The notes under the pieces: generated by a model
Seen by the model: only the letters and a program-made list of their open reading frames with translations
Told to the model about the DNA's origin: nothing
Databases searched by the model: none
Made by a program: the position numbers and the translations under genes
DNA from: Streptomyces cylindrosporus
GTDB lineage: Bacteria; Actinomycetota; Actinomycetes; Streptomycetales; Streptomycetaceae
Length of the DNA: 64,000 nt
Direction: 5' to 3'
Assembly: GCF_022698165.1 (NCBI RefSeq)
Contig: NZ_JALDAY010000007.1
Location: 248,001 to 312,000, forward strand
Part shown: one piece after another, positions 1-8,839 of the stretch
Layout of the letters: each line of letters begins with the position of its first letter
How positions within the stretch are numbered: the first letter of the stretch is position 1

Positions 1-622
1 GCACGGCGAGGGCAGTTACATCCTGCAGAGTCCCGTGGCGGGCCAGGTCACCGCCGTGCTCGCCGAGCAGGGCGAGCGACTGCCGGCCGACTCCCCCGTC
101 CTGAAGGTCAAGACCGCCCAGGGCGAGACGGTCGTCCGCACGGTCGCCGCGGGCCGGATCACCGGACTCGCCGCCACCATCGGCCAGATCATCCAGACCG
201 GTGCGAACATCGCCGCGGTCGAGAAGGTCGCGAAGGCCTCCGACCCGCTGTACGCGACCGTCTACGTCCCCGCCGAGAACGCGGCCTCCATCCCCGCGGA
301 CGCCGCCGTCGACCTCACCGTCTCCTCGGTGCCCACCCAGACGTACGGCGTGCTGCGCGGCCATGTGAAGTCGGTGGACCGCTCGGCACAGTCGGCCCAG
401 CAGATCGCCGCGTTCCTCGGCGACAGCCAGCTGGGCGAGCAGTTCACCAAGAAGGGCCGCCCGGTGGCCGTACTGGTGAAACTCGACAAGTCGTCCGGGA
501 CCAAGAGCGGTTACAAGTGGTCGTCCAAGGACGGGCCGCCCTTCGGCCTCACCTCCATGACCACGGCCTCGGGTTCGATCCGGCTGGCCGATCAGCGTCC
601 CGTCGATTGGCTGCTGCCGTGA
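1..622 (+). CDS. NHLM-type export system HlyD-like adaptor protein (5' end outside window)
   Basis: The reading frame is open from the first base (codons begin at base 2), so the N-terminus lies upstream. The visible 206 residues contain a lipoyl/barrel-sandwich stretch (SPVAGQVTAVLAEQGE), then a beta-rich domain typical of membrane-fusion (HlyD) proteins that bridge an ABC exporter to the outside. In NHLM (nitrile hydratase leader microcin) systems this adaptor sits directly before the peptidase-ABC and ABC genes, exactly as here. Its stop overlaps the next gene's GTG by 4 bases (GTGA, 619-622), indicating translational coupling. The family call is firm mainly because of the two following genes. 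Any precursor peptide and tailoring enzymes would lie left of the window. Confidence 0.85.
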   Translation, partial: HGEGSYILQSPVAGQVTAVLAEQGERLPADSPVLKVKTAQGETVVRTVAAGRITGLAATIGQIIQTGANIAAVEKVAKASDPLYATVYVPAENAASIPADAAVDLTVSSVPTQTYGVLRGHVKSVDRSAQSAQQIAAFLGDSQLGEQFTKKGRPVAVLVKLDKSSGTKSGYKWSSKDGPPFGLTSMTTASGSIRLADQRPVDWLLP

Positions 623-2841
623 GCACCGCAGAGCAGACGCGGAGCAGACGCCGCTCCGCCCCGCCCAAGCGCCCCGTCCCCACCGGGAAGTCGAAGACCG
701 TCCGCACCCCGACCATCCTCCAGATGGAGGCCGTCGAATGCGGCGCCGCCTCCCTCGCGATGGTCCTCGGCCACTACGGCAAGCACGTCCCGCTGGAGGA
801 ACTGCGCATCGCCTGCGGTGTCTCCCGCGACGGCTCGCGCGCGAGCAACCTCCTGAAGGCGGCCCGCAGTTACGGCCTGACGGCCAAGGGCATGCAGATG
901 GACACGGCCGCCCTCGCCGAGGTGAGGACGCCTGCCGTGCTGTTCTGGGAGTTCAACCACTACGTCGTCTACGACGGCATGGGCCGCCGCTTCGGCCGGC
1001 GCGGGGTGTTCATCAACGACCCCGGCAAGGGCCGGCGTTTCGTGCCCATGGAGGACTTCGACGGCAGCTTCACCGGTGTCGTCCTGGTGATGGAGCCCGG
1101 CGAGGGCTTCACCAAGGGCGGCCGCAAGCCCGGGATCCTGGGCGCGATGCCGGCCCGGCTGCGGGGCACCGCCGGAACCATGCCGGCCGCGGTCCTCGCG
1201 AGCCTGCTGCTGGTGCTGGTCGGCGCGGCGGTGCCGGCCCTGAGCCGCACTTACATCGACATGTTCCTCATCGGCGGCCAGACCTCGCTGCTGACCGTGC
1301 TGTTCTCGTCGATGGGCGCCTGCGTCCTGCTCACGGTCCTGCTGACCTGGCTGCAGCAGGCCAACCTGCTGCACGGCCGCATCATCTCCTCCACCCTCTC
1401 CAGCGCCCGCTTCCTGCGCCATCTGCTGCGGCTGCCGGTGACGTTCTTCGCCCAGCGCAGCCCGGCCGACCTGGTGCAGCGCCTGCAGTCGAACGACCAG
1501 GTGGCCGAGACGCTGGCCCGCGACCTCGCGGCGGCGGGCGTGGACGCGGTGGTCGTCGTGCTCTACGCGGTGCTGCTCTACACGTACGACCCGCAGCTCA
1601 CCTTCGTCGGCATCGGCGTCGCGCTGCTGAACATCGTCGCCATGCGGATCGTCATCCGGCTGCGCGCCACCCGCACCGCGAAACTGCGTGCCGACAGCGC
1701 CCGGCTCACCAACACCGCCTACACCGGGCTGCAGTTGATCGAGACGATGAAGGCGACCGGCGGCGAGGACGGCTACTTCCTCAAGTGGGCCGGGCAGCAC
1801 GCCACCACCCTGGAGGAGCAGCAGCGCCTCGGTGTGCCGAGCGCCTGGCTCGGGGTCGTCGCGCCGACGCTGGCCTCGCTCAACAGCGCGGTGATCCTGT
1901 GGATCGGCGGCATGCGCGCGGTCGAGGGCGGTATCTCGGTGGGCCTGCTGGTCGCCTTCCAGTCGCTGGTCACCCGCTTCACCGCGCCGATCACCCGCCT
2001 CAACGGCGTCGCGGGCCGCATCCAGGACTTCGCCGCCGACGTGGCCCGCCTCAAGGACGTCGAGAACTTCCAGGCCGACCCGCTGTACGGCCGCCCCGGC
2101 GCCGGCGACTCCACACGCCGCCTGCACGGGCACGTCGAGCTGCAGAACATCTCCTTCGGCTACAACCCGCTCGACAAGCCCCTGCTCACCGGCTTCGACC
2201 TCACGGTCGGCCCGGGCCAGCAGGTGGCGCTGGTCGGCGGCTCGGGCAGCGGCAAGTCGACCGTCTCCCGGCTGATCTCCGGCCTCTACTCCCCCTGGGA
2301 GGGCGTGATCCGCATCGACGGACAGCGCCTCGACGACATCCCGCGCGGCGCCCTCGCCGCCTCCGTCTCCTTCGTCGACCAGGAGGTCTTCCTCTTCGAG
2401 GGCACCGTGCGCGACAACGTGGCGCTGTGGGATCCGTCGATCCCGGACGACGCGGTGGTGGACGCGCTGCGGGACGCGGCGCTCTACGACGTCGTGACGC
2501 GCAGGCCCGGCGGCATCCACAGCAGGGTCGAGCAGGACGGCCGCAACTTCTCCGGCGGGCAGCGCCAACGCCTGGAGATCGCCCGGGCGTTGGTGCGCCG
2601 CCCCAGCATCCTGGTCCTCGACGAGGTGACCAGTGCGCTGGACGCGGAGACCGAGCAGGTCGTGATGGACAACCTGCGCAAGCGCGGCTGCGCCTGCGTG
2701 GTGATCGCACACCGGCTCAGCACCGTCCGGGACAGCGACGAGATCGTCGTACTGCAGCACGGCACGATCGTGGAGCGCGGGCGGCACGAGGACCTGCTGG
2801 CGCGCGGCGGCGCGTACGCGGCGCTGGTCAGGGAGCGATGA
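619..2841 (+). CDS. NHLM bacteriocin system ABC transporter, C39 peptidase/permease/ATPase
   Basis: Bifunctional exporter of 740 residues that cleaves a leader peptide after a double-Gly-type site and exports the core peptide. An N-terminal C39 peptidase domain (about 30-160) keeps the expected catalytic set: Cys41 (EAVECGAASLAM), His114 (EFNHYVVYDG) and Asp134 (INDPGKG). A six-helix ABC transmembrane domain spans about 195-475 and an ATPase about 510-740, with Walker A GGSGSGKST, signature FSGGQRQR and Walker B ILVLDEVTSALD. A longer in-frame ATG at 517 lies inside the upstream gene. GTG 619, overlapping that gene's stop, gives the normal family length. It is the middle gene of a three-gene export operon. 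All motifs are intact, so the protein is probably functional. Confidence 0.93.
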   Translation: MSTAEQTRSRRRSAPPKRPVPTGKSKTVRTPTILQMEAVECGAASLAMVLGHYGKHVPLEELRIACGVSRDGSRASNLLKAARSYGLTAKGMQMDTAALAEVRTPAVLFWEFNHYVVYDGMGRRFGRRGVFINDPGKGRRFVPMEDFDGSFTGVVLVMEPGEGFTKGGRKPGILGAMPARLRGTAGTMPAAVLASLLLVLVGAAVPALSRTYIDMFLIGGQTSLLTVLFSSMGACVLLTVLLTWLQQANLLHGRIISSTLSSARFLRHLLRLPVTFFAQRSPADLVQRLQSNDQVAETLARDLAAAGVDAVVVVLYAVLLYTYDPQLTFVGIGVALLNIVAMRIVIRLRATRTAKLRADSARLTNTAYTGLQLIETMKATGGEDGYFLKWAGQHATTLEEQQRLGVPSAWLGVVAPTLASLNSAVILWIGGMRAVEGGISVGLLVAFQSLVTRFTAPITRLNGVAGRIQDFAADVARLKDVENFQADPLYGRPGAGDSTRRLHGHVELQNISFGYNPLDKPLLTGFDLTVGPGQQVALVGGSGSGKSTVSRLISGLYSPWEGVIRIDGQRLDDIPRGALAASVSFVDQEVFLFEGTVRDNVALWDPSIPDDAVVDALRDAALYDVVTRRPGGIHSRVEQDGRNFSGGQRQRLEIARALVRRPSILVLDEVTSALDAETEQVVMDNLRKRGCACVVIAHRLSTVRDSDEIVVLQHGTIVERGRHEDLLARGGAYAALVRER

Positions 2842-2842
2842 G

Positions 2843-5659
2843 ATGACGACCGCACACGAAGGCGACCTGGTTCTCGGCGCCCTCGGCCAGATGGGCAGCT
2901 ATGTCGACTGCTCGGGCCTGACCCGGCTCGACCTGGAAGGCCCGCAGGTGCTGTGGCTGGTCGCGGCGGGCAGCCTCGACCTGTTCGCGGTCGACGCCGT
3001 CCAGCAGGGCCACTGGCACCACCTCGGCCGCCTGGAGGCGGGCTCGCTGGTCCTCGGCCCGGTCCCGGGACCTCAACACACCCTGGTGGCACGCCCGTTG
3101 AGGGACTGCGTCGTCCACCGCATCGGCCTGCGCGAGCTGTACCAGACTGCCGACACCCAGACCTGGTCCTACGACGAGTACGGCAACGCCCAGTACGTCC
3201 CGCCGACGACCAGCCCCCTCGAATACGCCCTCGCCCTCGGTGTCGGCCGCAGCCTGTCCGTCCTCTTCCAGGCTCCGATGGCCACCGAGCGGGCCGCGGA
3301 GATCACCGACGACGACGTGTTCTGGATGCAGGTGCCGCCGGGGAGTGTGCAGTACGGATCGCTGTACGGCGCCGAGGCCGCCGCCGATCTGCTGATGGAC
3401 CCCGCGGTGTGGCAGTCCATGGTCGACCAGCAGTACCGGCTGCTGACCACGCTGGACCGCTGGATCGAGCAGCTGGAGCGGACCCACGAGACGCGAACGG
3501 CCGCCGGGATCAAGGCCGGTGAGGCGGTCCGCGCCCAGGCCGACCGGACGCTGCTGGCCTCCATCGGCAAGTCCTCGGCCAAGCGCACCACGGCCGCCGA
3601 CGCGGACGCCACCTACGCGGCGTGCAAGCTGGTCGCCGAGGCGGCCGGGATCGAGCTCGCCGAGCACGCGCAGAACGGGACCGGCAGCGACCGGCTCGAC
3701 CCGGTGGAACAGGTGGCCGTCGCCTCCCGGGTGCGCACCAGGGCCGTACGACTGGACGGCCGTTGGTGGCGGGACAACGTCGGGCCGCTGGTCGGTCACC
3801 GGGCCCTGTCGGGTGCGCCGGTCGCGCTGCTGTGGCGGCGCGGCGGATATGTGGCCGTGCATCCGGCGAGCGGGCGCGAGACGCCGATCGAGAAGGCGAA
3901 CGCGGAGGAGTTCGAGCCGCGCGCGGTGATGTTCTACCGCCCGCTGCCGGAGCGGACGTTGAGCCCACTACGGCTGCTGCGGTTCAGCATGCGGGGCACC
4001 GGCGGCGACCTGGGCAACCTGCTGATGAGCGGGTTGGTGACGGTCGCCATCGGCGCGCTCGTGCCGATCGCGACCGGCAAGGTGCTGGGCGAGTTCGTGC
4101 CGAAGGCGCAGACGCATCTGATCGTGCAGGTCTGCCTGGCCGTGATGGTGACCAGCGTGGTGGCGGCTGCCTTCATGCTGCTGGAGAACCTCACCATCCT
4201 GCGTCTGGAGGGCCGTATCGAGTCCACGCTCCAGCCGGCCGTCTGGGACCGGCTGTTGAGGTTGCCGACGAAGTTCTTCACCGAGCGCTCGACGGGCGAG
4301 CTGGCGAGCGCGGCCATGGGCATCAGCGCCATTCGCCGCATGATGGCGGGTCTCGGTCCCGTGGTCGCCCAGTCGGTGACCGTGGGCGCGATGAACCTCG
4401 GTCTGCTGTTCTGGTACAGCCCCTCGATGGCCCTCGCCGCGATCGGCATGCTCGTCGTCATCGCGGGCGCGTTCCTCGGGCTGGGGCTGTGGCAGGTGCG
4501 CTGGCAGCGCAAGCTGGTCGTGCTGTCCAACAAGCTGAACAACCAGGCCTTCCAGACCCTGCGCGGCCTGCCGAAGCTGCGGGTGGCGGCGGCCGAGAAC
4601 TACGCCTACGCCGCCTGGGCCTCGGAGTTCGCGCGCAGCCGGGAGCTCCAGCAGAAGGTCGGCCGCATCAAGAACCTCACCACGGTGATGGGCGCGGTCT
4701 ATCTGCCGCTGTGCACCCTGCTGATGTTCATGCTGCTCGCGGGCCCGGCGCGCGGCTCGATGTCGGCGGCCGCGTTCCTCACCTTCAACACCTCGGTGAC
4801 GATGCTGCTGACCTCGGTCACCCAGCTGACCGGCGCGTTCGTGTCGGTGGTGGCCGCGCTGCCGCTGTTCGAGGAGATCAAGCCGGTCCTGGAGGCCACC
4901 CCGGAGGTACGCGCGGCGAGCACCCGGCCGGGACCGCTGACCGGCGCGATCGAGGCCCGCCGGCTGTCCTTCCGGTACGCCGACGACGGGCCGCTCGTCC
5001 TCGACGACGTGTCCTTCGACATCCGCCCCGGTGAGTTCGTGGCGATCGTCGGCCCCAGCGGCTGCGGCAAGTCGACGCTGCTCAGGCTGCTGATCGGCTT
5101 CGACAAGCCGGTCTCCGGGAGCGTCCTGTACGACGGCCAGGACCTGTCCGCCCTCGACCAGTCGGCCGTGCGCCGGCAGTGCGGTGTGGTGCTGCAGCAC
5201 GCGCAGCCGTTCACCGGCTCCATCCTGGACGTCATCTGCGGCACCGAGCCGTACACGCCCGAGGAGGCGATGGCGGCGGCCGAGATGGCGGGGCTCGCGG
5301 AGGACATCAAGCGGATGCCGATGGGACTGCACACCATCGTCTCGGGCAGCGGCGCGGTCTCCGGCGGCCAGCGGCAGCGCCTGATGATCGCCCAGGCGCT
5401 GATCCGGCGACCGCGGATCCTGTTCTTCGACGAGGCGACCAGCGCCCTCGACAACGAGACACAGCGCGTGGTCATCGAGTCCACCAAGGCCCTCAACGCC
5501 ACCCGTGTCGTCATCGCCCACCGTCTGTCGACGGTGCTGGACGCCGACCGGGTCATCGTCATGGAGGACGGCAAGGTCGCCCAGCAGGGCCCGCCCGCGC
5601 AGCTGCTCGCGGACACGGGCGGGCGGCTGCACGAGCTGGTGCGCCGGCAGCTGGCCTGA
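2843..5659 (+). CDS. NHLM bacteriocin system ABC transporter, ATP-binding protein
   Basis: Second ABC protein of the NHLM exporter, 938 residues. About 375 N-terminal residues precede the membrane domain. This long non-peptidase region has a cyclic-nucleotide-binding-like beta start (DLEGPQVLWLVAAGSLDLFA) and is characteristic of this subfamily. The transmembrane domain is about 380-690 and the ATPase about 700-938, with GPSGCGKST, VSGGQRQR and ILFFDEATSALD intact. The ATG lies one base after the preceding stop. It probably pairs with the peptidase-ABC as a heterodimeric exporter, which is an inference from conserved gene pairing. The operon ends here, since the next gene is convergent with only 4 bases between stops. 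Confidence 0.92.
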   Translation: MTTAHEGDLVLGALGQMGSYVDCSGLTRLDLEGPQVLWLVAAGSLDLFAVDAVQQGHWHHLGRLEAGSLVLGPVPGPQHTLVARPLRDCVVHRIGLRELYQTADTQTWSYDEYGNAQYVPPTTSPLEYALALGVGRSLSVLFQAPMATERAAEITDDDVFWMQVPPGSVQYGSLYGAEAAADLLMDPAVWQSMVDQQYRLLTTLDRWIEQLERTHETRTAAGIKAGEAVRAQADRTLLASIGKSSAKRTTAADADATYAACKLVAEAAGIELAEHAQNGTGSDRLDPVEQVAVASRVRTRAVRLDGRWWRDNVGPLVGHRALSGAPVALLWRRGGYVAVHPASGRETPIEKANAEEFEPRAVMFYRPLPERTLSPLRLLRFSMRGTGGDLGNLLMSGLVTVAIGALVPIATGKVLGEFVPKAQTHLIVQVCLAVMVTSVVAAAFMLLENLTILRLEGRIESTLQPAVWDRLLRLPTKFFTERSTGELASAAMGISAIRRMMAGLGPVVAQSVTVGAMNLGLLFWYSPSMALAAIGMLVVIAGAFLGLGLWQVRWQRKLVVLSNKLNNQAFQTLRGLPKLRVAAAENYAYAAWASEFARSRELQQKVGRIKNLTTVMGAVYLPLCTLLMFMLLAGPARGSMSAAAFLTFNTSVTMLLTSVTQLTGAFVSVVAALPLFEEIKPVLEATPEVRAASTRPGPLTGAIEARRLSFRYADDGPLVLDDVSFDIRPGEFVAIVGPSGCGKSTLLRLLIGFDKPVSGSVLYDGQDLSALDQSAVRRQCGVVLQHAQPFTGSILDVICGTEPYTPEEAMAAAEMAGLAEDIKRMPMGLHTIVSGSGAVSGGQRQRLMIAQALIRRPRILFFDEATSALDNETQRVVIESTKALNATRVVIAHRLSTVLDADRVIVMEDGKVAQQGPPAQLLADTGGRLHELVRRQLA

Positions 5660-5663
5660 GAGG

Positions 5664-6191
5664 TCAGTCCAGGCCGGGGACGGGTGCTCCGGAGGGCACA
5701 CCGGCGTCGAGGTAGGCGGCGTAGAACTCCTTCCAGGGCGCGTTCGCCCCGGCATGGGGTCCCTCGAAGGCCTCGCCCCGCGCCTTCGCGTCCAGGGCGG
5801 CGAGGCACACCTCCCAGCCGGCGCCGTTGCGGGCGGCGGTGTCGGCGGCCTGGAGGACGTTGGTGAGGGTGAAGCGGGTGCGCTTGTCGTCCAGCGCCTC
5901 CAGGTCGAAGTGGAGCTCGTCGCCGCCCCACTCGAAGGAGAGGTGGCGTGGCTCGTCGAGCGCGAGCACCCGGCCCGTCGACTCGGGCATGTTCGGGTCG
6001 CCGCTGAAGGTGATGGTGCCGCCGGGGCGCGGGTCGATCTCCGCGCGGGACGGGAACCACTGGGCGAGTTCCTCCGCGTCCGTCACGAACTGCCAGACGC
6101 GCTCGATCGGATGGTCGTAGGTACGGCTGAAGCGGACGGCCGATCGGCCGTCGTCCAGGGTCAGATAGGTGCCGGTGAGATCAGCGGCCAT
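5664..6191 (-). CDS. SRPBCC (AHSA1-like) domain protein
   Basis: A 175-residue START/Bet v1-like fold protein of the AHSA1 type. The signature region is RTYDHPIERVWQFVTDAEEL followed by the WFPSRAEIDPRPGGTITFSG strand set. Such proteins bind hydrophobic ligands, but no ligand can be read from the sequence. It is the second gene of a two-gene operon. The ArsR-like regulator upstream ends 6 bases before its ATG, a very common ArsR-AHSA1 arrangement in actinomycetes that suggests the regulator controls or senses the same ligand. It is slightly longer at the C-terminus than minimal AHSA1 proteins. Confidence 0.88.
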   Translation of the reverse strand: MAADLTGTYLTLDDGRSAVRFSRTYDHPIERVWQFVTDAEELAQWFPSRAEIDPRPGGTITFSGDPNMPESTGRVLALDEPRHLSFEWGGDELHFDLEALDDKRTRFTLTNVLQAADTAARNGAGWEVCLAALDAKARGEAFEGPHAGANAPWKEFYAAYLDAGVPSGAPVPGLD

Positions 6192-6197
6192 GGTGGA

Positions 6198-6542
6198 TCA
6201 GTCCTTCGGGGCGGGTTCCTCGGGGTCGTCCGGCGCCGTCTCGTCGAGGCGGCGGCCCAGCTGGTCGAGGCTGCGGTTCCACAGCGTGCGATAGGGCGCC
6301 AGCCATGCGTCGAGTTCGGCGATCGGAGCAGGGTCGAGGGCGTAGACGCGGCGCTGCGCGTCCTGCCGGACCCGGACGAGACCGGCCTCCCGGAGCACCT
6401 TCAGGTGCTTCGAGGTGCTCGGCTGGCTCAGACCGCACGCCTCCACGATCTCCCCGACGGGCCGGGGCCGCTCCAGGAGCAGCGCGACGATGGCCCGCCG
6501 GTGCGGATCGGCGAGGGCGGTCCAGAGCGAGGCGTCGGACAT
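6198..6542 (-). CDS. ArsR-type winged-helix transcriptional regulator
   Basis: A 114-residue winged-helix protein. The DNA-binding core is LADPHRRAIVALLLERPRPV...EACGLSQPSTSKHLKVLREAGLVRVRQDAQRRVYALDP, the classic ArsR/SmtB-type recognition helix (QPSTSKHLKVLREAGL). No metal-binding Cys pair is present, so it belongs to the non-metal ArsR subgroup usually paired with AHSA1 proteins. It is first in the operon with the SRPBCC gene and divergent from the MFS exporter at 6720. The 177-bp intergenic region carries two palindromes that could be its operators, but nearer the exporter. Confidence 0.9.
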   Translation of the reverse strand: MSDASLWTALADPHRRAIVALLLERPRPVGEIVEACGLSQPSTSKHLKVLREAGLVRVRQDAQRRVYALDPAPIAELDAWLAPYRTLWNRSLDQLGRRLDETAPDDPEEPAPKD

Positions 6543-6604
6543 GACTCCAATATGCCTCAGCGGTTATATGCCGGTCAAGGAATAAGAGATGGACGACACA
6601 TCCT

Positions 6605-6665
6605 GCGAAACGTTGCCGTTTCGCTTCAGGAGGGTCTAGTCTGCTGGTGTACGAAACCGTTTCGT
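6605..6665. promoter_or_regulatory. Two CGAAAC/GTTTCG palindromes in the MFS promoter region
   Basis: Two inverted repeats share the half-site CGAAAC/GTTTCG. Bases 6605-6624 have 8-bp arms (GCGAAACG) around a 4-base centre. Bases 6651-6665 are ACGAAACCGTTTCGT with 7-bp arms and a 1-base centre. They lie 55-115 bp upstream of the MFS start, with a possible -10-like TAGTCT at 6637-6642 between them. They look like repressor operators for the exporter. The cognate regulator is not evident: the adjacent regulator is ArsR-like and no TetR or LacI gene is next door. Confidence 0.6.
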
Positions 6666-6719
6666 TCCTGGTTTCGGCGATTCCGGCAACCCGAACGACT
6701 TCCCTGGAGTGGTTCTCCC

Positions 6720-8222
6720 ATGTCCCAGAAGACACTCACCGACGACACCTCCACAGGTGCCGTGGAGGCGCCAGCCTCGTCATCGTCGAAGCGCTGGTGG
6801 ATCCTCGCGGTCATCGCCCTCGCGCAGCTCATGGTGGTGCTGGACGCCACCATCGTGAACATCGCCCTGCCCTCGGCCCAGGCCGACCTGGGCTTCTCCG
6901 ACGGCAACCGGCAGTGGATCGTCACCGCGTACGCCCTGTCGTTCGCCTCCCTGCTGCTGCTCGGCGGCCGGATCGCCGACCTGTTCGGCCGCAAGACGGC
7001 CTTCCTCGTCGGAGTCGTCGGCTTCGCCGCCGTCTCCGCACTGGGCGGAGCCGCCACCGGATTCGGGATGCTGGTCACCGCGCGCGCCCTGCAGGGTGCC
7101 TTCGGCGCGCTGCTCGCGCCGGCCGCGCTGTCGCTGCTCAACACCACGTTCACCGACGCCAGGGAACGCGCGCGGGCGTTCAGTGTCTACGGCGCCATCG
7201 CCGGCGCCGGCGGTGCGGTGGGCCTGCTGCTCGGCGGTGTGCTGACCGACGCCTTCGACTGGCGCTGGACGCTGTACGTGAACGTGCTGATCGCCGTCGT
7301 CGCGTTCGTGGGCGGCTGGCTGCTGCTGACCAACCACCGCGACGACACCAGCGCCAGGCTGGACGTCCCGGGCACGGTGCTCGTCGCCGCCGGTCTGTTC
7401 TCCCTGGTCTACGGCTTCTCCAACGCCGAGACGCACGACTGGGGTTCGGCGCTGACCTGGGGCTTCCTGATCGCCGGTGGTGTGCTGCTGGCCGCCTTCG
7501 CCTGGTGGCAGACCAAGGCCGCGCACCCGCTGCTGCCGCTGCGCATCCTGCTCGACCGCAACCGCGCGGCCTCGTTCCTCGCCGTGCTGATCTCCGCGGG
7601 CGGCATGTTCGGCGTGTTCCTCTTCCTGACCTACTACCTCCAGCTCAACCTCGGCTTCAGCCCGACCAAGACCGGCGTGGCGTTCCTGCCGATGGTCGGC
7701 GCCCTGATGGTGGCCGCACAGCTCGGCACCACGGTCCTGCTGCCCCGCATCGGCCCGAAGGTGGCCGTTCCGCTCGGCTTCGCGGTCGCGGCGGCCGGCA
7801 TGGCCTGGCTGACCGGCATCGGCGTCGGCTCCAGCTACGTCAGCGCGGTGCTGCCGCAGCTCATCGTCACCGGTTTCGGTCTCGGCCTGGTGATGCCGGC
7901 GGCCATGCAGCTGGCCACCGGCGGAGTGGCGGCCGAGGACGCGGGCGTGGCCTCGGCCACGGTCAACGCGATGCAGCAGGTGGGCGGTTCGATCGGCACG
8001 GCCCTGCTGAACACCCTGGCCGCGAGCGCCGCGACCGACTACCTCGCCGGCAAGGACGCGACCAGCAAGCTGGTGCAGGCCCAGGCGACGATCGAGAGCT
8101 ACACCACCGCCTTCTGGTGGTCGGCGGGCATGTTCGCCGCCGGCGCCGTGATCGCCTTCCTGCTCTTCCGCCGCGGAGTCCCCGAGCAGGACCCGGACGC
8201 CGCCCCCGTCGTCCACATGTGA
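6720..8222 (+). CDS. DHA2-family MFS drug exporter (14 TM)
   Basis: A 500-residue integral membrane proton antiporter for small toxic molecules. Motif D1 (LDATIVNIALPSAQADLG) in helix 1, RIADLFGRK in the 2-3 loop and a motif-C-like GAIAGAGGAVGLLLGG in helix 5 identify a 14-helix DHA2 exporter of the EmrB/QacA type. ATG 6720 is preceded by GGAG at 6706-6709. A much longer in-frame reading frame begins inside the upstream ABC gene and is not real. The gene stands alone, with palindromic operators upstream and a strong terminator downstream. The substrate cannot be told from sequence. Confidence 0.92.
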   Translation: MSQKTLTDDTSTGAVEAPASSSSKRWWILAVIALAQLMVVLDATIVNIALPSAQADLGFSDGNRQWIVTAYALSFASLLLLGGRIADLFGRKTAFLVGVVGFAAVSALGGAATGFGMLVTARALQGAFGALLAPAALSLLNTTFTDARERARAFSVYGAIAGAGGAVGLLLGGVLTDAFDWRWTLYVNVLIAVVAFVGGWLLLTNHRDDTSARLDVPGTVLVAAGLFSLVYGFSNAETHDWGSALTWGFLIAGGVLLAAFAWWQTKAAHPLLPLRILLDRNRAASFLAVLISAGGMFGVFLFLTYYLQLNLGFSPTKTGVAFLPMVGALMVAAQLGTTVLLPRIGPKVAVPLGFAVAAAGMAWLTGIGVGSSYVSAVLPQLIVTGFGLGLVMPAAMQLATGGVAAEDAGVASATVNAMQQVGGSIGTALLNTLAASAATDYLAGKDATSKLVQAQATIESYTTAFWWSAGMFAAGAVIAFLLFRRGVPEQDPDAAPVVHM

Positions 8223-8248
8223 TCACCACGAGCTGAGCCGCACGGACC

Positions 8249-8284
8249 GAGGGGCCGCCGTCTGCAGGGAGACGGCGGCCCCTC
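8249..8284 (+). terminator. Rho-independent-type terminator after the MFS gene
   Basis: A perfect 15-bp stem (GAGGGGCCGCCGTCT / AGACGGCGGCCCCTC) with a 6-base loop starts 26 bases after the MFS stop. There is no long U tract, as is usual in Streptomyces. Confidence 0.85.
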
Positions 8285-8298
8285 TTCACTGGCATGGT

Positions 8299-8799
8299 GT
8301 GGGTGTGCGCAGGGCATCGGCGGCGCTGGGCAGCGCCGCGTTCCTCGTTCTCGTCTCCGGCAGCGCGGCCGTACTGGTGCCGTGGTGGCTGACCGGCTGG
8401 CGGGCCGGTGACTGGTGGCTGCCGCTGCGGCTGCTCGGTCTGGTGCCGCTGGTGGCGGGGGCCGCCGTGATCCTGGTGGCCTTCGGGCGGTTCGCCCTGG
8501 AGGGGCTCGGCACACCGGCTCCGATCGCGCCGCCGGTGCGCTTGGTGGTGACCGGTCCGTACCGGTACGTGCGCAATCCGATCTACCTCGCCGTGGCAGC
8601 GGTCCTGTGCGGCCAGGCCCTGCTGCTCGCCCGCCCGGTGGTCTTCGTCTACTGCGCCTGCGTCCTGCCGGTCATGTGGGCGTTCGTGCGCTGGTACGAG
8701 GAGCCCGGGCTGGTACGGCGGTTCGGCGCCGACTACGAGCGCTACCGGCGGGCGGTGCCGGGGTGGTGGCCGCGCGGGCGGCCCTGGCCGGGCGAGTGA
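8299..8799 (+). CDS. Isoprenylcysteine carboxyl methyltransferase (ICMT/PEMT-like) membrane protein
   Basis: A 166-residue membrane protein of the ICMT/phospholipid methyltransferase-like family. It has about four hydrophobic helices, and the C-terminal half carries the family's SAM-binding signature: GPYRYVRNPIYLAVAAVLCGQALLL, then a downstream acidic EEPGLVRRFGADYERYRRAVPGWWP. The substrate is unknown; bacterial members include lipid and small-thiol methylases. GTG at 8299 was chosen, and GTG 8305 is an alternative. The gene begins 14 bases after the MFS terminator, so it probably has its own or read-through transcription. Confidence 0.8.
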   Translation: MGVRRASAALGSAAFLVLVSGSAAVLVPWWLTGWRAGDWWLPLRLLGLVPLVAGAAVILVAFGRFALEGLGTPAPIAPPVRLVVTGPYRYVRNPIYLAVAAVLCGQALLLARPVVFVYCACVLPVMWAFVRWYEEPGLVRRFGADYERYRRAVPGWWPRGRPWPGE

Positions 8800-8839
8800 C
8801 CAGCTTTTGACCTGGGCCGAAATGGGTACTCACCGGCCC

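Noticed and set aside
592..2787. A 731-codon open frame on the minus strand
   Set aside because: It lies wholly antisense to the C39-ABC exporter, whose motifs are intact. Its translation is a low-complexity Ala/Arg/Gly/Asp mix typical of high-GC shadow frames.
5505..6719. In-frame N-terminal extension of the MFS transporter
   Set aside because: It would run through the end of the ABC gene and the AHSA1/ArsR genes. ATG 6720 has a proper ribosome-binding site and the family N-terminus.
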